A stretch of 64,000 bases of DNA from an uncultured Neomegalonema sp. (GTDB lineage: Bacteria > Pseudomonadota > Alphaproteobacteria > Rhodobacterales > Rhodobacteraceae). The notes below the pieces were generated by a model. It worked only from the letters and a program-made list of their open reading frames with translations. It was not told the DNA's origin and ran no database searches. The position numbers and the translations under genes are program-made. The DNA lies in assembly GCA_937990185.1 (NCBI GenBank), contig CALKBI010000012.1, positions 1 to 64,000 of the forward strand. The letters are read 5' to 3'. Below, piece after piece: positions 17,531 through 26,147 of the stretch. Each line of letters opens with the position of its first letter. Positions within the stretch are counted from its first letter, which is position 1.

Positions 17531-18367
17531 TCAATCATGGCTGACCCCCAAATAGGCGTCGATGACCTTTTGATTATTACGGACTTCGCTTGGCGTTCCA
17601 TCGCCAATCTTTGCTCCGTAATCCATCACAACAACGCGGTCGGAGATGTCCATCACAACGCCCATATCATGTTCGATCAAAGCGATGGTCGTGCCGAACT
17701 CTTCGTTCACATCAAGGATAAAGCGCGACATATCCTCTTTTTCTTCAACATTCATTCCGGCCATCGGTTCATCAAGCAACAGCAATGAAGGTTCAGCAAC
17801 CAGCGCTCGGCCAAGCTCTACCCGTTTTTGCAAACCATAAGGCAAGCTCCCGACAGGAGCCTTACGGATGTGCTGAATTTCGAGAAAGTCGATAACCCGC
17901 TCGGCTTTTTCGCGCTGTTCAATTTCTTCGGCCTCGGCACGGCCCTTCCAGATTGCCTGACTGAAAATACCAGACTTCATCTTGGTCAACCGACCCGTCA
18001 TGATGTTATCGAGCGTCGTCATACCGCGAAACAATGCGATGTTCTGGAATGTGCGCGCGATGCCTTGACGGGCGATCTCGTATGGTTTCATTGGGCCGCG
18101 TTTTTTGCCCAAATACCAGATTTCGCCTTCTTGCGGGTGGTAAAAGCCATTGATAACATTGAGCATCGAAGACTTGCCCGCGCCATTAGGTCCGATGATT
18201 GCGCGCACTTCGCCTTCGCGAATATCAAAGCTGATGTCTTTAATTGCGGTCACACCACCAAAGCGCAGTGTGATGTTTTTCATCTCCATCACCACGCCGC
18301 CAATCTTGCGGCCATCTTCTGTAGTGTAGGAGTCTGGTTCTGCTGTTATAGGGCTGCTTCCGTCCAT
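17531..18367 (-). CDS. livG: Liv-type ABC transporter ATPase (LivG-like)
   Basis: A 278-residue ATPase with Walker A IGPNGAGKSS, the LivG-specific IARTFQNIALF region, the signature LPYGLQKRVELGRAL and Walker B LLLLDEPMAGM. It supplies the second nucleotide-binding subunit of the importer. Its ATG (18365-18367) shares one base with the TAA of the upstream ligase gene (TAATG), indicating strong translational coupling of activation and transport. Confidence 0.9.
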   Translation of the reverse strand: MDGSSPITAEPDSYTTEDGRKIGGVVMEMKNITLRFGGVTAIKDISFDIREGEVRAIIGPNGAGKSSMLNVINGFYHPQEGEIWYLGKKRGPMKPYEIARQGIARTFQNIALFRGMTTLDNIMTGRLTKMKSGIFSQAIWKGRAEAEEIEQREKAERVIDFLEIQHIRKAPVGSLPYGLQKRVELGRALVAEPSLLLLDEPMAGMNVEEKEDMSRFILDVNEEFGTTIALIEHDMGVVMDISDRVVVMDYGAKIGDGTPSEVRNNQKVIDAYLGVSHD

Positions 18368-20352
18368 TATTCCGCTGCTACTTTCTGTGCGCTCGGTGCG
18401 ACAACTACTGCATCACGAACTTCGAGGGTCGCTGAGATCACACCTTTGCGGCCATCTTCATAGGTCACTTCGGTTTCGATAAAGATGCTCTCTGATCCAT
18501 CATAAAGCGCGGTCAGCAACGGTGCGTATTTTTCTTCGATAATACGGCGGCGGACTTTGCGTGTTCGCGTCATTTCACCATCATCGGCATCTAGTTCTTT
18601 GTGTAAGACAAGGAACCGTCTGATCTGACAATCATAAAGGCGTGGATCATCGGCAAGGGAGCGATTTACTTCCTCGACATGATTTTGGATCGTGCCATAG
18701 ACCTCAGGATGCGCGGCTAGCTCCTGATACGAGGCGTAGGCGATGTTGTTGCGCTCGGCCCAGTTACCCACAGCAGTCAGATCGATATTGATGAAGGCTG
18801 TGCAAAAATCGCGTTCGTGACCGAAAGCCACTGCCTCAAGAATATCGGGGAAGAACTTTAGTTTGTTTTCAATGTATTTCGGCGCAACCATGCTGCCATT
18901 GTTGAGCTTTCCGACATCTTTTGCCCGATCAATAATGCGCAAATGTCCATTGTCGGGTTCGAAAAATCCGGCATCACCTGTTGCGACCCAACCTTCACTG
19001 TCTTTTGTTTCCGCCGTGGCTTCTGCATTTTTGTAATATTCAGCGAATGTGCCGGGCGAGCGGTAAAAGACTTCGCCATTATCAGCGATCCGAATTTCAA
19101 CACCGGGACTAGGGACACCGACGGTATCAGCTTGAACTTCTCCATCCGGTTGCTGCGTAATAAAGACAGTCGCTTCGGTCTGGCCATAAAGCTGTTTCAG
19201 ATTGATGCCGAGCGCACGGTAAAATTCGAAAATCTCCGGCCCAATTGCTTCTCCAGCTGTGTAACCGACACGAACTTTGGAAAGCCCTGTCGCGTTCAAT
19301 AACGGTCCGTAAACAAGCGCTTGGCCAATTTTATATTTCAGCTTATCCCCAGCCGAAACCTGCTTACCGTCCAGCAATGCGGGGCCAATCCGCTTGGCAT
19401 GGTCGATATATTTGTTGAACATCTTACGCTTTGTTTTCGAAGCATCTTCCATCCGGATCATTACAGATGTCAGCAAGCCTTCAAAAAAGCGCGGAGGTGC
19501 AAAGAAATAAGTGGCACCGACCTCCTGCAAATCCTTCTGCATCGTGTCGTGGCTTTCGGGACAATTCACACAAAAGCCCGCCCACATGGCCTGAGCCATC
19601 GAAAATACATAATCCCCTACCCACGCCATCGGCAGATAAGCGAGGATACTTTCATTTTCGGTGAGATTATCGAACTCACAGGTATTTTTAGCGGTCATCA
19701 GAACATTATTGTTCGTGAGCACAACACCTTTTGGGCGGCCTGTTGTACCGGATGTGTAGAGTATTACAGCGGTATCATCGCCTGTTACTGCATCGGCGCG
19801 CCGTTTAATCTCAGCATCAAAATCTTTGCGCTTTTCGCGGCCTTTCGCTTGCAGGTCACGATAGTTATGCAGCGCGCTATGATCGTATTTTCGCATTCCG
19901 CGAGGATCAAGATAAACGATTTGCTTTAACTCTGGGATGCGATCAGCCACTTCGAGCAGTTTATCAACTTGCTCTTGGTCCTGGACAACGGCAAAGCGTG
20001 CGCCGCAATTCTCCATCACATGCGCCATCTCGTCAGCAACAGAATCCTGATAGACCGGAACGGGGATAGCACCGACGATCTGAGCCGCAATCATTGCCCA
20101 ATAGAAGTGAGGACGGTTGCGACCGGCAATCGCGATCTTGTCACCTTGCTCTACGCCTAACGTCAGATAGCCACAGGCCAGCGCATGGATTTCATCGCGG
20201 GCCTCTGTCCATGTCCAACTTTGCCAAATACCGAATTCTTTCTCACGATACGCGGGCCGCGAGCCATACTTATTCGCATTGCGTTCAAGCAATTTCGGAA
20301 ATGAATTCAAATTTTCCGGCAGCGCCGCTGATGGCGTTTGCGTGATCGTCAC
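18367..20352 (-). CDS. Long-chain acyl-CoA ligase-type AMP-binding protein
   Basis: A 661-residue AMP-dependent ligase of the long-chain fatty acid type. The P-loop ILYTSGTTGRPKG lies near residue 200, the A5 motif is LYGQTEAT, and GWVATGDAGFF and DRAKDVGKLNNG mark the C-terminal subdomain. It heads an operon with a complete Liv-type ABC importer, an arrangement common in Proteobacteria in which the imported acid appears to be trapped as a CoA ester. A MerR regulator gene diverges 200 bp away and is the natural regulator. The real substrate is unknown. Confidence 0.88.
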   Translation of the reverse strand: MTITQTPSAALPENLNSFPKLLERNANKYGSRPAYREKEFGIWQSWTWTEARDEIHALACGYLTLGVEQGDKIAIAGRNRPHFYWAMIAAQIVGAIPVPVYQDSVADEMAHVMENCGARFAVVQDQEQVDKLLEVADRIPELKQIVYLDPRGMRKYDHSALHNYRDLQAKGREKRKDFDAEIKRRADAVTGDDTAVILYTSGTTGRPKGVVLTNNNVLMTAKNTCEFDNLTENESILAYLPMAWVGDYVFSMAQAMWAGFCVNCPESHDTMQKDLQEVGATYFFAPPRFFEGLLTSVMIRMEDASKTKRKMFNKYIDHAKRIGPALLDGKQVSAGDKLKYKIGQALVYGPLLNATGLSKVRVGYTAGEAIGPEIFEFYRALGINLKQLYGQTEATVFITQQPDGEVQADTVGVPSPGVEIRIADNGEVFYRSPGTFAEYYKNAEATAETKDSEGWVATGDAGFFEPDNGHLRIIDRAKDVGKLNNGSMVAPKYIENKLKFFPDILEAVAFGHERDFCTAFINIDLTAVGNWAERNNIAYASYQELAAHPEVYGTIQNHVEEVNRSLADDPRLYDCQIRRFLVLHKELDADDGEMTRTRKVRRRIIEEKYAPLLTALYDGSESIFIETEVTYEDGRKGVISATLEVRDAVVVAPSAQKVAAE

Positions 20353-20527
20353 GATGTATCCTCCCCGTGCAACTCCGATCTCCGCCGGATGTCTGCGAAT
20401 CGAAGTCTAGCCGAGATTCATCCGCTTGTGTCACTCAAAAACAATCACTGAACGATTTTTTAGGCAAGCCGATTACAGAGACACATCCTACTAAGCACTT
20501 ACACCGTCGGTAATTGTCGCACCTGAT

Positions 20528-20546
20528 TGACTTTAACGTAAGATGC
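20528..20546 (+). promoter_or_regulatory. Candidate MerR operator in the ligase/merR divergent promoter
   Basis: The stretch TGACTTTAACGTAAGATG has outer GACTT/AAGAT half-sites as an imperfect dyad and lies directly upstream of the MerR start. MerR proteins of acyl-CoA and branched-chain catabolism bind similar ACGTAA-rich dyads. The match is partial and found by eye. Confidence 0.3.
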
Positions 20547-20553
20547 GTGAAGC

Positions 20554-20958
20554 ATGATCACGATGAGCAACGACACCTTCATTGGAATCACCGAACTCAC
20601 TCAGGAATTCGGCGTGACGACGCGAACTCTGCGTTTCTATGAGGACCGCAAATTATTGTCGCCGTTCAGGCGAGGCCGCAAACGACTTTACCGGCCCCGC
20701 GACCGGATACGCCTGCGGCTCATTCTACGCGGTAAAAGATTAGGTCTGTCACTCGACGAAATTGCGGAGATCATTGACCTTTATGACGAAACTTCAGGGC
20801 CACAAAAACAGATCGATAAATTGCTTGAGCGGATTGACGCACGGCGTCAGGCGTTGCTGTCTCAGCGTAAAGACATCGAAGATGCGCTACGCGAACTCGC
20901 AACAGTAGAGAGCAAAGCAAAGGCTCATTTGACGACATTAAAAGTTGATGCTGAGTAG
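20554..20958 (+). CDS. MerR-family transcriptional regulator
   Basis: A 134-residue regulator. The winged helix-turn-helix ITELTQEFGVTTRTLRFYEDRKL is the MerR signature, followed by LSPFRRGRKRLYRPRDRIRL and a C-terminal dimerisation coiled coil (residues about 90-125, QKQIDKLLERIDARRQALLS). It lacks a cysteine-based metal site. MerR proteins of this type control fatty-acid or branched-chain acid genes. It is divergent from the ligase-Liv operon and 83 bp ahead of dddP, so either could be its target. The start could also be the ATG three codons downstream. Confidence 0.85.
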   Translation: MITMSNDTFIGITELTQEFGVTTRTLRFYEDRKLLSPFRRGRKRLYRPRDRIRLRLILRGKRLGLSLDEIAEIIDLYDETSGPQKQIDKLLERIDARRQALLSQRKDIEDALRELATVESKAKAHLTTLKVDAE

Positions 20959-21005
20959 CTCCGTATATTTACCCGCGTCGTAAAACCGCAAGACATGTCG
21001 GTATC

Positions 21006-21025
21006 CGCCTGTAGTGTTATAGGCG
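21006..21025. promoter_or_regulatory. Inverted repeat in the dddP leader
   Basis: CGCCT and AGGCG flank a 10-base spacer, and the inner bases extend the symmetry to GCCTrTA. It ends just before the AGGAG ribosome binding site of dddP and could be an operator or leader hairpin. No known site was matched. Confidence 0.3.
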
Positions 21026-21040
21026 AATAGGAGTGACATC

Positions 21041-22360
21041 GTGGACAGCCCTTCGCATTATGCCGATACCCGAAAAATAGCACCGGGACTAAAGCCTGAC
21101 GGCTCTCCTGATGACAATGATCGCATTGAAATCGGACCAAGCCCGCTCGCCTTTGCCGAATGGGAAGCGGCAGGCCTCACTGCCCCCAATCTCGACCGAA
21201 TGCGTCGGTTTCGTTGGGAGAAACTAGTCGCGGCTATCAATGCGCGCGGTTGGGGCGGGTTGTTGTTGTTTGATCCGCTCAACATCCGCTATGCAACCGA
21301 TACAACTCATATGCAGCTCTGGAATACCCACAATCCTTTTCGCGCAACATTCGTTGGGGCGGACGGCTATATGCTGATGTGGGAGTATAAAGGCATTTCG
21401 TATCTCGCTGATTACAATCCGTTAGTGCGCGAAACGCGCGGCGGGGCGAGCATGTTCTATTTCTCAACTGGCGATTTTGGCGAGCAAATCGCCCATGACT
21501 TCGCAGGGCAGATTGTCGATTTGCTGAATGAGCATGGTGCAGGCAATATGAAATGCGGCATCGACAAAATTATGCTGCACGGTGCGGATGCCTTGCGCGG
21601 CTTGGGTGTCGAAATCATGGACGGCGAGGAATGCACTGAGAAGACACGCGCGGTGAAGGGCCTCGACGAAATCAACGCAATGCGCTGTGCCATGCATTCC
21701 TGCGAAGCCTCAGTCGCCGCAATGGAAGCCGCTGTCGAACCCGGCATGACTGAAAATGACGTTTGGGCGGTCTTGCACGCAGAGAACATCAAACGCGGAG
21801 GCGAATGGATTGAAACGCGCATTCTCTGTTCCGGTCCGCGCACAAATCCTTGGTTTCAGGAATGTGGACCGAGGGTCATCAGCGAAGGTGAATTGCTTGC
21901 CTTTGATACCGATTTGATCGGCTGCTACGGCCAATGCTGTGATATTTCGCGGACATGGTTGGTTGGAGACGGCGACGCCACGCCAGAACAAAAGCGCTTA
22001 TATACCGAGGCCCATCGCCAAATCATCGATAATATGGCGCCGCTCGCACCGGGAAAATCTTTCAAGGAAATCAGCTTTGGTGGACGCCCTATTCCCCAAG
22101 AATTCATTCCGCTGCGGTACGGGTCTAAAATGCATGGCGTTGGCCTCTGCGATGAATGGCCGAGCATTCGATATGAGATGGATTGGCGCGCAGGCCAATA
22201 CGATTACGAATTGGAACCGGGGATGATGCTCTGCGTCGAAGCCTATGTCGGAGCGGTTGGCGGACGCGAAGGCGTCAAACTGGAGGATCAGGTTTTGATT
22301 ACCGAGGACGGTTTTGAAAACCTGACCACCTATCCTTGGGACGCGCGGTTGCTGGGTTAA
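21041..22360 (+). CDS. dddP: Dimethylsulfoniopropionate lyase DddP (M24 fold)
   Basis: A 439-residue M24/creatinase-fold protein that closely resembles roseobacter DddP, which cleaves DMSP to dimethyl sulfide and acrylate. Numbering from the GTG start, the metal-ligand positions known in Ruegeria DddP are all present with a constant offset of six: D289 and D291 (FDTD), D301 (DISRT), H365 (MHGVG), E400 (CVEAY) and E415 (KLEDQ); the catalytic Asp is D371 in GLCDEWP. Long shared stretches such as NIKRGGEWIETR and GPRTNPWFQECGP support orthology. The GTG start has AGGAG seven bases upstream. It is convergent with chrA with no gap. A peptidase role is the weaker alternative. Confidence 0.88.
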   Translation: MDSPSHYADTRKIAPGLKPDGSPDDNDRIEIGPSPLAFAEWEAAGLTAPNLDRMRRFRWEKLVAAINARGWGGLLLFDPLNIRYATDTTHMQLWNTHNPFRATFVGADGYMLMWEYKGISYLADYNPLVRETRGGASMFYFSTGDFGEQIAHDFAGQIVDLLNEHGAGNMKCGIDKIMLHGADALRGLGVEIMDGEECTEKTRAVKGLDEINAMRCAMHSCEASVAAMEAAVEPGMTENDVWAVLHAENIKRGGEWIETRILCSGPRTNPWFQECGPRVISEGELLAFDTDLIGCYGQCCDISRTWLVGDGDATPEQKRLYTEAHRQIIDNMAPLAPGKSFKEISFGGRPIPQEFIPLRYGSKMHGVGLCDEWPSIRYEMDWRAGQYDYELEPGMMLCVEAYVGAVGGREGVKLEDQVLITEDGFENLTTYPWDARLLG

Positions 22361-23620
22361 TTAGAACCAACTGATCAGCCGCGCCAACGCCGCCGATATG
22401 CCGAGGACGCTCGCGACGCTCCAATGTCTGATGAGCAACAGCCACCCGCTTACACAGGCAATCAGAAGAACCCGCCAATCCAAAGTTAGAAGATCTGGAA
22501 CCCAGAGGGTGAATGGACCTGTTTCTATCCGCGTAACCTCAGCAAAAAATACATGCAAAGCAAACCACAATGCGAGGTTGGCAATGACTCCCACCACTGC
22601 CGCCGTAATCGCATTCAGCGCACCCCGAAGTCGTGGCTGTGCATTGATCCATTCGACGTATGGGGCTGCGGCGAAAATCCACAAGAAACATGGTGCAAAG
22701 GTCGCCCAGAGTGCAACGCAAGCTCCGGCAATACCAAACGCAAGACCGCCAGCATTATACGCCGCAGTGTATCCAACAAACTCGGTCACCAGGATCAACG
22801 GGCCGGGGGTCGTTTCCGCCAAGCCCAGACCGTCCATCATCTGGCCTGCTTTAAGCCAGCCATATCCCGTGACAACATCCTGCCCCATATAGGCAAGCAC
22901 CGCATACGCGCCGCCAAAAGTCACAACAGCTAATTTTGAAAAGAACCACCCCAGCGCAGTCAATAAATGATCCGGTCCTAAAACTGCGGCAATGCCGACA
23001 AGCGGAACGATCCAAACCGCAAGCCAAATCCCGATTGTGCGGAGTGTGCTCTGAATTGTCGCCACCACAACCGGCGATACCTCGCTCGTTGCACCGCTCA
23101 CGCGCCAAAACCCGAAGAGCGCCGCCGCCAAAATAATCAACGGAAATGGCAAGGCCAAAAAGAAGATGCCAATAAAAGCAAGGACAGCGATGACCCACGC
23201 TGCCTTACCGGTCAAAGCACGCTTTGCAATCCGCAATAATGCTTCGATGACGATAACCAGCACCGCCGCCTTCACACCGAGAAACAGCGCGGCAATTACC
23301 GGCACTTCACCAAAACTGGCATAGATCATCGAGAGCACAAGAACGACGACGGCCCCCGGCAAAACGAATGCTAATCCGGCGGCAAGGCCACCGCGCACAC
23401 CGTGCAAGCGCCATCCGGCGTATGTCGCTAATTGCATCGCTTCCGGTCCCGGCAACAACATGCAAAAGCTCAGTGCATTGAGATATTGTTGCTCGGTCAA
23501 CCAACCGCGTTCTTCGACGACCTCACGATGCATCAAAGCGATTTGAGCTGCCGGTCCCCCGAAAGAAAGAACTCCGATCCGAAGCCAAACACGCAGCGCC
23601 TCGATAAAGCTCGGCGTCAT
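22361..23620 (-). CDS. chrA: Chromate efflux transporter ChrA
   Basis: A 419-residue two-domain (long-chain) CHR transporter that exports chromate across the inner membrane. The N-terminal half has LRIGVLSFGGPAAQIALMH and LNALSFCMLLPGPEAMQLATYAGW, and the second half repeats the fold with FSKLAVVTFGGAYAVLAYM and GLAETTPGPLILVTEFVGY. These duplicated GGP/PGP motifs are the family signature. Its ATG overlaps the end of chrB by four bases. Its stop codon abuts that of dddP, so the two convergent genes share their 3' boundary. Confidence 0.92.
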   Translation of the reverse strand: MTPSFIEALRVWLRIGVLSFGGPAAQIALMHREVVEERGWLTEQQYLNALSFCMLLPGPEAMQLATYAGWRLHGVRGGLAAGLAFVLPGAVVVLVLSMIYASFGEVPVIAALFLGVKAAVLVIVIEALLRIAKRALTGKAAWVIAVLAFIGIFFLALPFPLIILAAALFGFWRVSGATSEVSPVVVATIQSTLRTIGIWLAVWIVPLVGIAAVLGPDHLLTALGWFFSKLAVVTFGGAYAVLAYMGQDVVTGYGWLKAGQMMDGLGLAETTPGPLILVTEFVGYTAAYNAGGLAFGIAGACVALWATFAPCFLWIFAAAPYVEWINAQPRLRGALNAITAAVVGVIANLALWFALHVFFAEVTRIETGPFTLWVPDLLTLDWRVLLIACVSGWLLLIRHWSVASVLGISAALARLISWF

Positions 23621-24435
23621 GAACGCCCCGCATCGGTTGGCCAGTCATGGCTTTCATCTGCGGCATCACGCGCCCAACGATAAAGCGCATCATAAAGCAG
23701 CATTCCGGCCTCAAGCTGTTCAAGGTCATCACGGTACATCCGGGACAAGCCAAGTGAAACGGCCAGCAATCCGGCAACCTCCGGCGCGAGGTCGTGATGA
23801 TTCGTATCGGCCCCCCGGATAATTGTCGCAAGCCTATCTAAGACTGGAAGTGAGAGGCCAAATTCATGCAAGAACGTATCAAAGCTACAGTTCTGATCCC
23901 GGTGCGAAAATTTGACATCTTCGACATCGAAGGGGGTCGCAGAAAACTTCTCTGCGACGAGCATGACATCCTGAGGCGGGACGAACAAAAACCGAGCACG
24001 AGGATCTATAAAACGCCTGATCAACCAAGGGCAGGCAATTCTATCGATCTTTGGACGATGGCGTGTCACCCAAACAGTGCGGCCTTCGACATCAAACGAC
24101 GGAAAAGCGGTTGCATCTATCATGGGCAAGCCAGCATCACGCCACGCAAATTGTCCTCCCGCAACAGTCTCCGCACGGTATCCCCTTGCACGCAAAACCG
24201 CGGCAGCGCCCTGCGAAATCTTACGGCCCTTTTGACAATAGACCGCGATAAGCCCATCGCCAGACTCCACAGGTAAAGTGTCCAAATCGGTATGCGCATG
24301 ACGAAAAGCACCCGGGATCAAGCGCGGATCGTCCTCGAAATCTTCATCAATGCGAAGATCGACAAGTACCGGCGCAGAGGGCGTACCGATTAAACGGCTT
24401 AGTTGAGCGGGAGTGATTTCATTCGGTGACGGCAT
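23617..24435 (-). CDS. chrB: Rhodanese-ChrB chromate resistance protein
   Basis: A 272-residue protein with two parts. Residues about 1-110 are a rhodanese domain with the active-loop Cys in AVYCQKGRKIS. Residues about 120-260 are the C-terminal ChrB domain (TRHRPKIDRIACPWLIRRFIDP and FDTFLHEFGL). ChrB-type proteins regulate or support chromate efflux by ChrA; the rhodanese fusion suggests a sulfur or thiol link to chromate reduction or sensing. It is co-transcribed with chrA (4-base overlap). In classical ChrB another N-terminal domain occupies the place of the rhodanese, so a purely regulatory role is not assured. Confidence 0.85.
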   Translation of the reverse strand: MPSPNEITPAQLSRLIGTPSAPVLVDLRIDEDFEDDPRLIPGAFRHAHTDLDTLPVESGDGLIAVYCQKGRKISQGAAAVLRARGYRAETVAGGQFAWRDAGLPMIDATAFPSFDVEGRTVWVTRHRPKIDRIACPWLIRRFIDPRARFLFVPPQDVMLVAEKFSATPFDVEDVKFSHRDQNCSFDTFLHEFGLSLPVLDRLATIIRGADTNHHDLAPEVAGLLAVSLGLSRMYRDDLEQLEAGMLLYDALYRWARDAADESHDWPTDAGRS

Positions 24436-24508
24436 ATAAAAAGCATCCTCAAAAACCCATTAAAGGGCGGTTGCGGGATGCGATACTTGAGCCGGAGCCT
24501 CACGGGGC

Positions 24509-24518
24509 GTTCGCGAAC
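24509..24518. promoter_or_regulatory. Palindrome GTTCGCGAAC upstream of chrB
   Basis: A perfect 10-base palindrome, flanked by GGGGC and CCC that extend the potential stem, sits about 75 bp upstream of the chrB start in a 172-bp gap. It may be an operator or part of a leader hairpin. No regulator is identified. Confidence 0.3.
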
Positions 24519-24607
24519 CCCATAAATTCAGACTGCCAGAACCAAAACAGGGAAGTCAATCCAATAGCAGAAAAATCACATCATCGCCCGTTACGCAGGG
24601 CATCCCA

Positions 24608-25240
24608 TCATCCTATCTCGGGGAAGACAGATTCCGGGCTATACGTGTCAAAGCTGGAAAGCTTTTGATTGTTGCATTCCGTTTGCCAATGCGACCCCGG
24701 AACGACTGCGCTAAAACATTTATAGGCATCACGGTATTTTTGAGTGCGTTCATTTTCCTCGATTGCAACAGCGAGCAATCCAGCGACAACGCCCTTTTGA
24801 CGCTCGACCAAACGGATTGCACCATCCATTGTTCCGCCCGTCTCAACCCATTGATCAACCAACAGAACGCGCGTGCCGGCGGCAAATGCGGGCAATCGCA
24901 TTTCCATGTCTTGTGTGCGACCTGAGTAATTGGAGAAACTAACTTTATCAGTATCGACGCAGAGCTTGCCGGCTTTCCGGATCGGTAGAAATCCAACGCC
25001 GAGCTTTGCAGCGAGCGCCGATGCGAGAACAAATCCCATCGCATCTAATCCTGCAACAACATCGCATTCACAGCCCTCAAGATCTGCAACCAAATCATCA
25101 AGCAGATCATGAAAAGCATTATTGTTGATATAGATCGAGGTCGGGTCGAGCCACGCAAATTTGTCACCCTTCGTATTTGGCGACATTAGTTTCAAATACC
25201 AGCGATCATCTCGAGGTCCCTTGTCGGTTGGCGCAGTCAT
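24608..25240 (-). CDS. Purine-type phosphoribosyltransferase
   Basis: A 210-residue type I phosphoribosyltransferase. The PRPP-binding loop is VLLVDQWVETGGTMDGAI, where the usual acidic pair is D-Q rather than D-D, and the pyrophosphate-binding segment is VAGLDAMGFVLASALAAKLG, as in adenine phosphoribosyltransferases. FLPIRKAGKL is the typical Apt flexible-loop start. It should convert a nucleobase and PRPP to the nucleotide. It overlaps the BtpA gene by four bases, and a divergent ABC transporter stands across the promoter, pointing to salvage of an imported base or analogue. The base itself is unknown. Confidence 0.8.
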   Translation of the reverse strand: MTAPTDKGPRDDRWYLKLMSPNTKGDKFAWLDPTSIYINNNAFHDLLDDLVADLEGCECDVVAGLDAMGFVLASALAAKLGVGFLPIRKAGKLCVDTDKVSFSNYSGRTQDMEMRLPAFAAGTRVLLVDQWVETGGTMDGAIRLVERQKGVVAGLLAVAIEENERTQKYRDAYKCFSAVVPGSHWQTECNNQKLSSFDTYSPESVFPEIG

Positions 25241-25989
25241 CCCAGTGCTCCCTTTGCTCCGAGCTGGCGCGTTTTCGCCAACAATTTCTTCAATAGATTG
25301 GCATCAATGTCGTAAAAATTACCCGGTTGACTGATCCCCGTTGCAACCATGAAACAATCGACATGAGAGTAACGGTCGGCATTATCCGGGGTCACACCGG
25401 ATGCGAGAGCCAGTGGTGTCGATCCGATGGTCTCACGAAAAATACTCACCTTAGTATCATCTGCTTCTTCGCCGGTTGCGACACCAGAAGTAGTAACAAC
25501 ATCCATCCACTCGGCTGCAATCCGTGCTGATTCTCCCAAATCCGCATCGGCAACAGGACGCTGTTTCTTGAAGGCCGTGCCACCGAAATAAAGCCCGGAC
25601 CACCCGCTTTCGACGCGAACACGTTGAATCTCCTCGGCCTCTTCCTGCACCGAAGCCCGCTCATCAATCCGCGCATCATCCGCCCAATAAGCGTCCACAG
25701 CACACCCATCTGACTCAAGTCTGCCGAGTATCGGAAAGGCATCGCGACCGGTGACCGCCAAAAAGTTCACTCCCATCCAAAGTGAGGGAAACTCTGCGCG
25801 CGCATCGCGGATAATCGGTTCAAACTGGTCAATACCGAAGTCATGATTGATCAAAAAGCATCCTGCCGCACCCGCTTCCACTATCATTTCTATGTTGTGA
25901 ATGGTGCGAGGTGTGTCGAGCACGTGAATAACTGGGAGAACTACCGGTCCCGGCGACTTAAAAAACTCGTGAAATTCGTCTCTGTTCAT
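25237..25989 (-). CDS. BtpA/SgcQ-family TIM-barrel protein
   Basis: A 250-residue protein of the BtpA family. Typical stretches are VLPVIHVLDTPRTIHNIEMI at the start, AGAAGCFLINHDFG, MGVNFLAVTG, VVTTSGVATGEEADD and PLALASGVTPDNA, the last two resembling phosphate-binding ends of TIM-barrel enzymes. BtpA was first tied to photosystem I in cyanobacteria and SgcQ to a sugar operon in E. coli, but a catalysed reaction is not established to my knowledge. Coupling to a phosphoribosyltransferase (ATGA overlap) suggests a phosphoribosylated substrate or product. Confidence 0.78.
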   Translation of the reverse strand: MNRDEFHEFFKSPGPVVLPVIHVLDTPRTIHNIEMIVEAGAAGCFLINHDFGIDQFEPIIRDARAEFPSLWMGVNFLAVTGRDAFPILGRLESDGCAVDAYWADDARIDERASVQEEAEEIQRVRVESGWSGLYFGGTAFKKQRPVADADLGESARIAAEWMDVVTTSGVATGEEADDTKVSIFRETIGSTPLALASGVTPDNADRYSHVDCFMVATGISQPGNFYDIDANLLKKLLAKTRQLGAKGALG

Positions 25990-26147
25990 TTTTCAAGCAT
26001 ACCGCTGCCAATAATTCATGCAACATTACATAGGAATAGAGCTTGGCACAGGGTCAATTCGCTGTCTAAGCTCGTCGTAAGAGCGACCGGCAAGCTCACG
26101 CCTTGCGGACTACCATAGCTCATAAAGTTACACGGGGAGAAAACGAC

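Noticed and set aside
24436-24607. Possible riboswitch ahead of chrB
   Set aside because: GC hairpins are present, but I could not match the consensus of SAM-II, SAH, cobalamin or other classes by eye.
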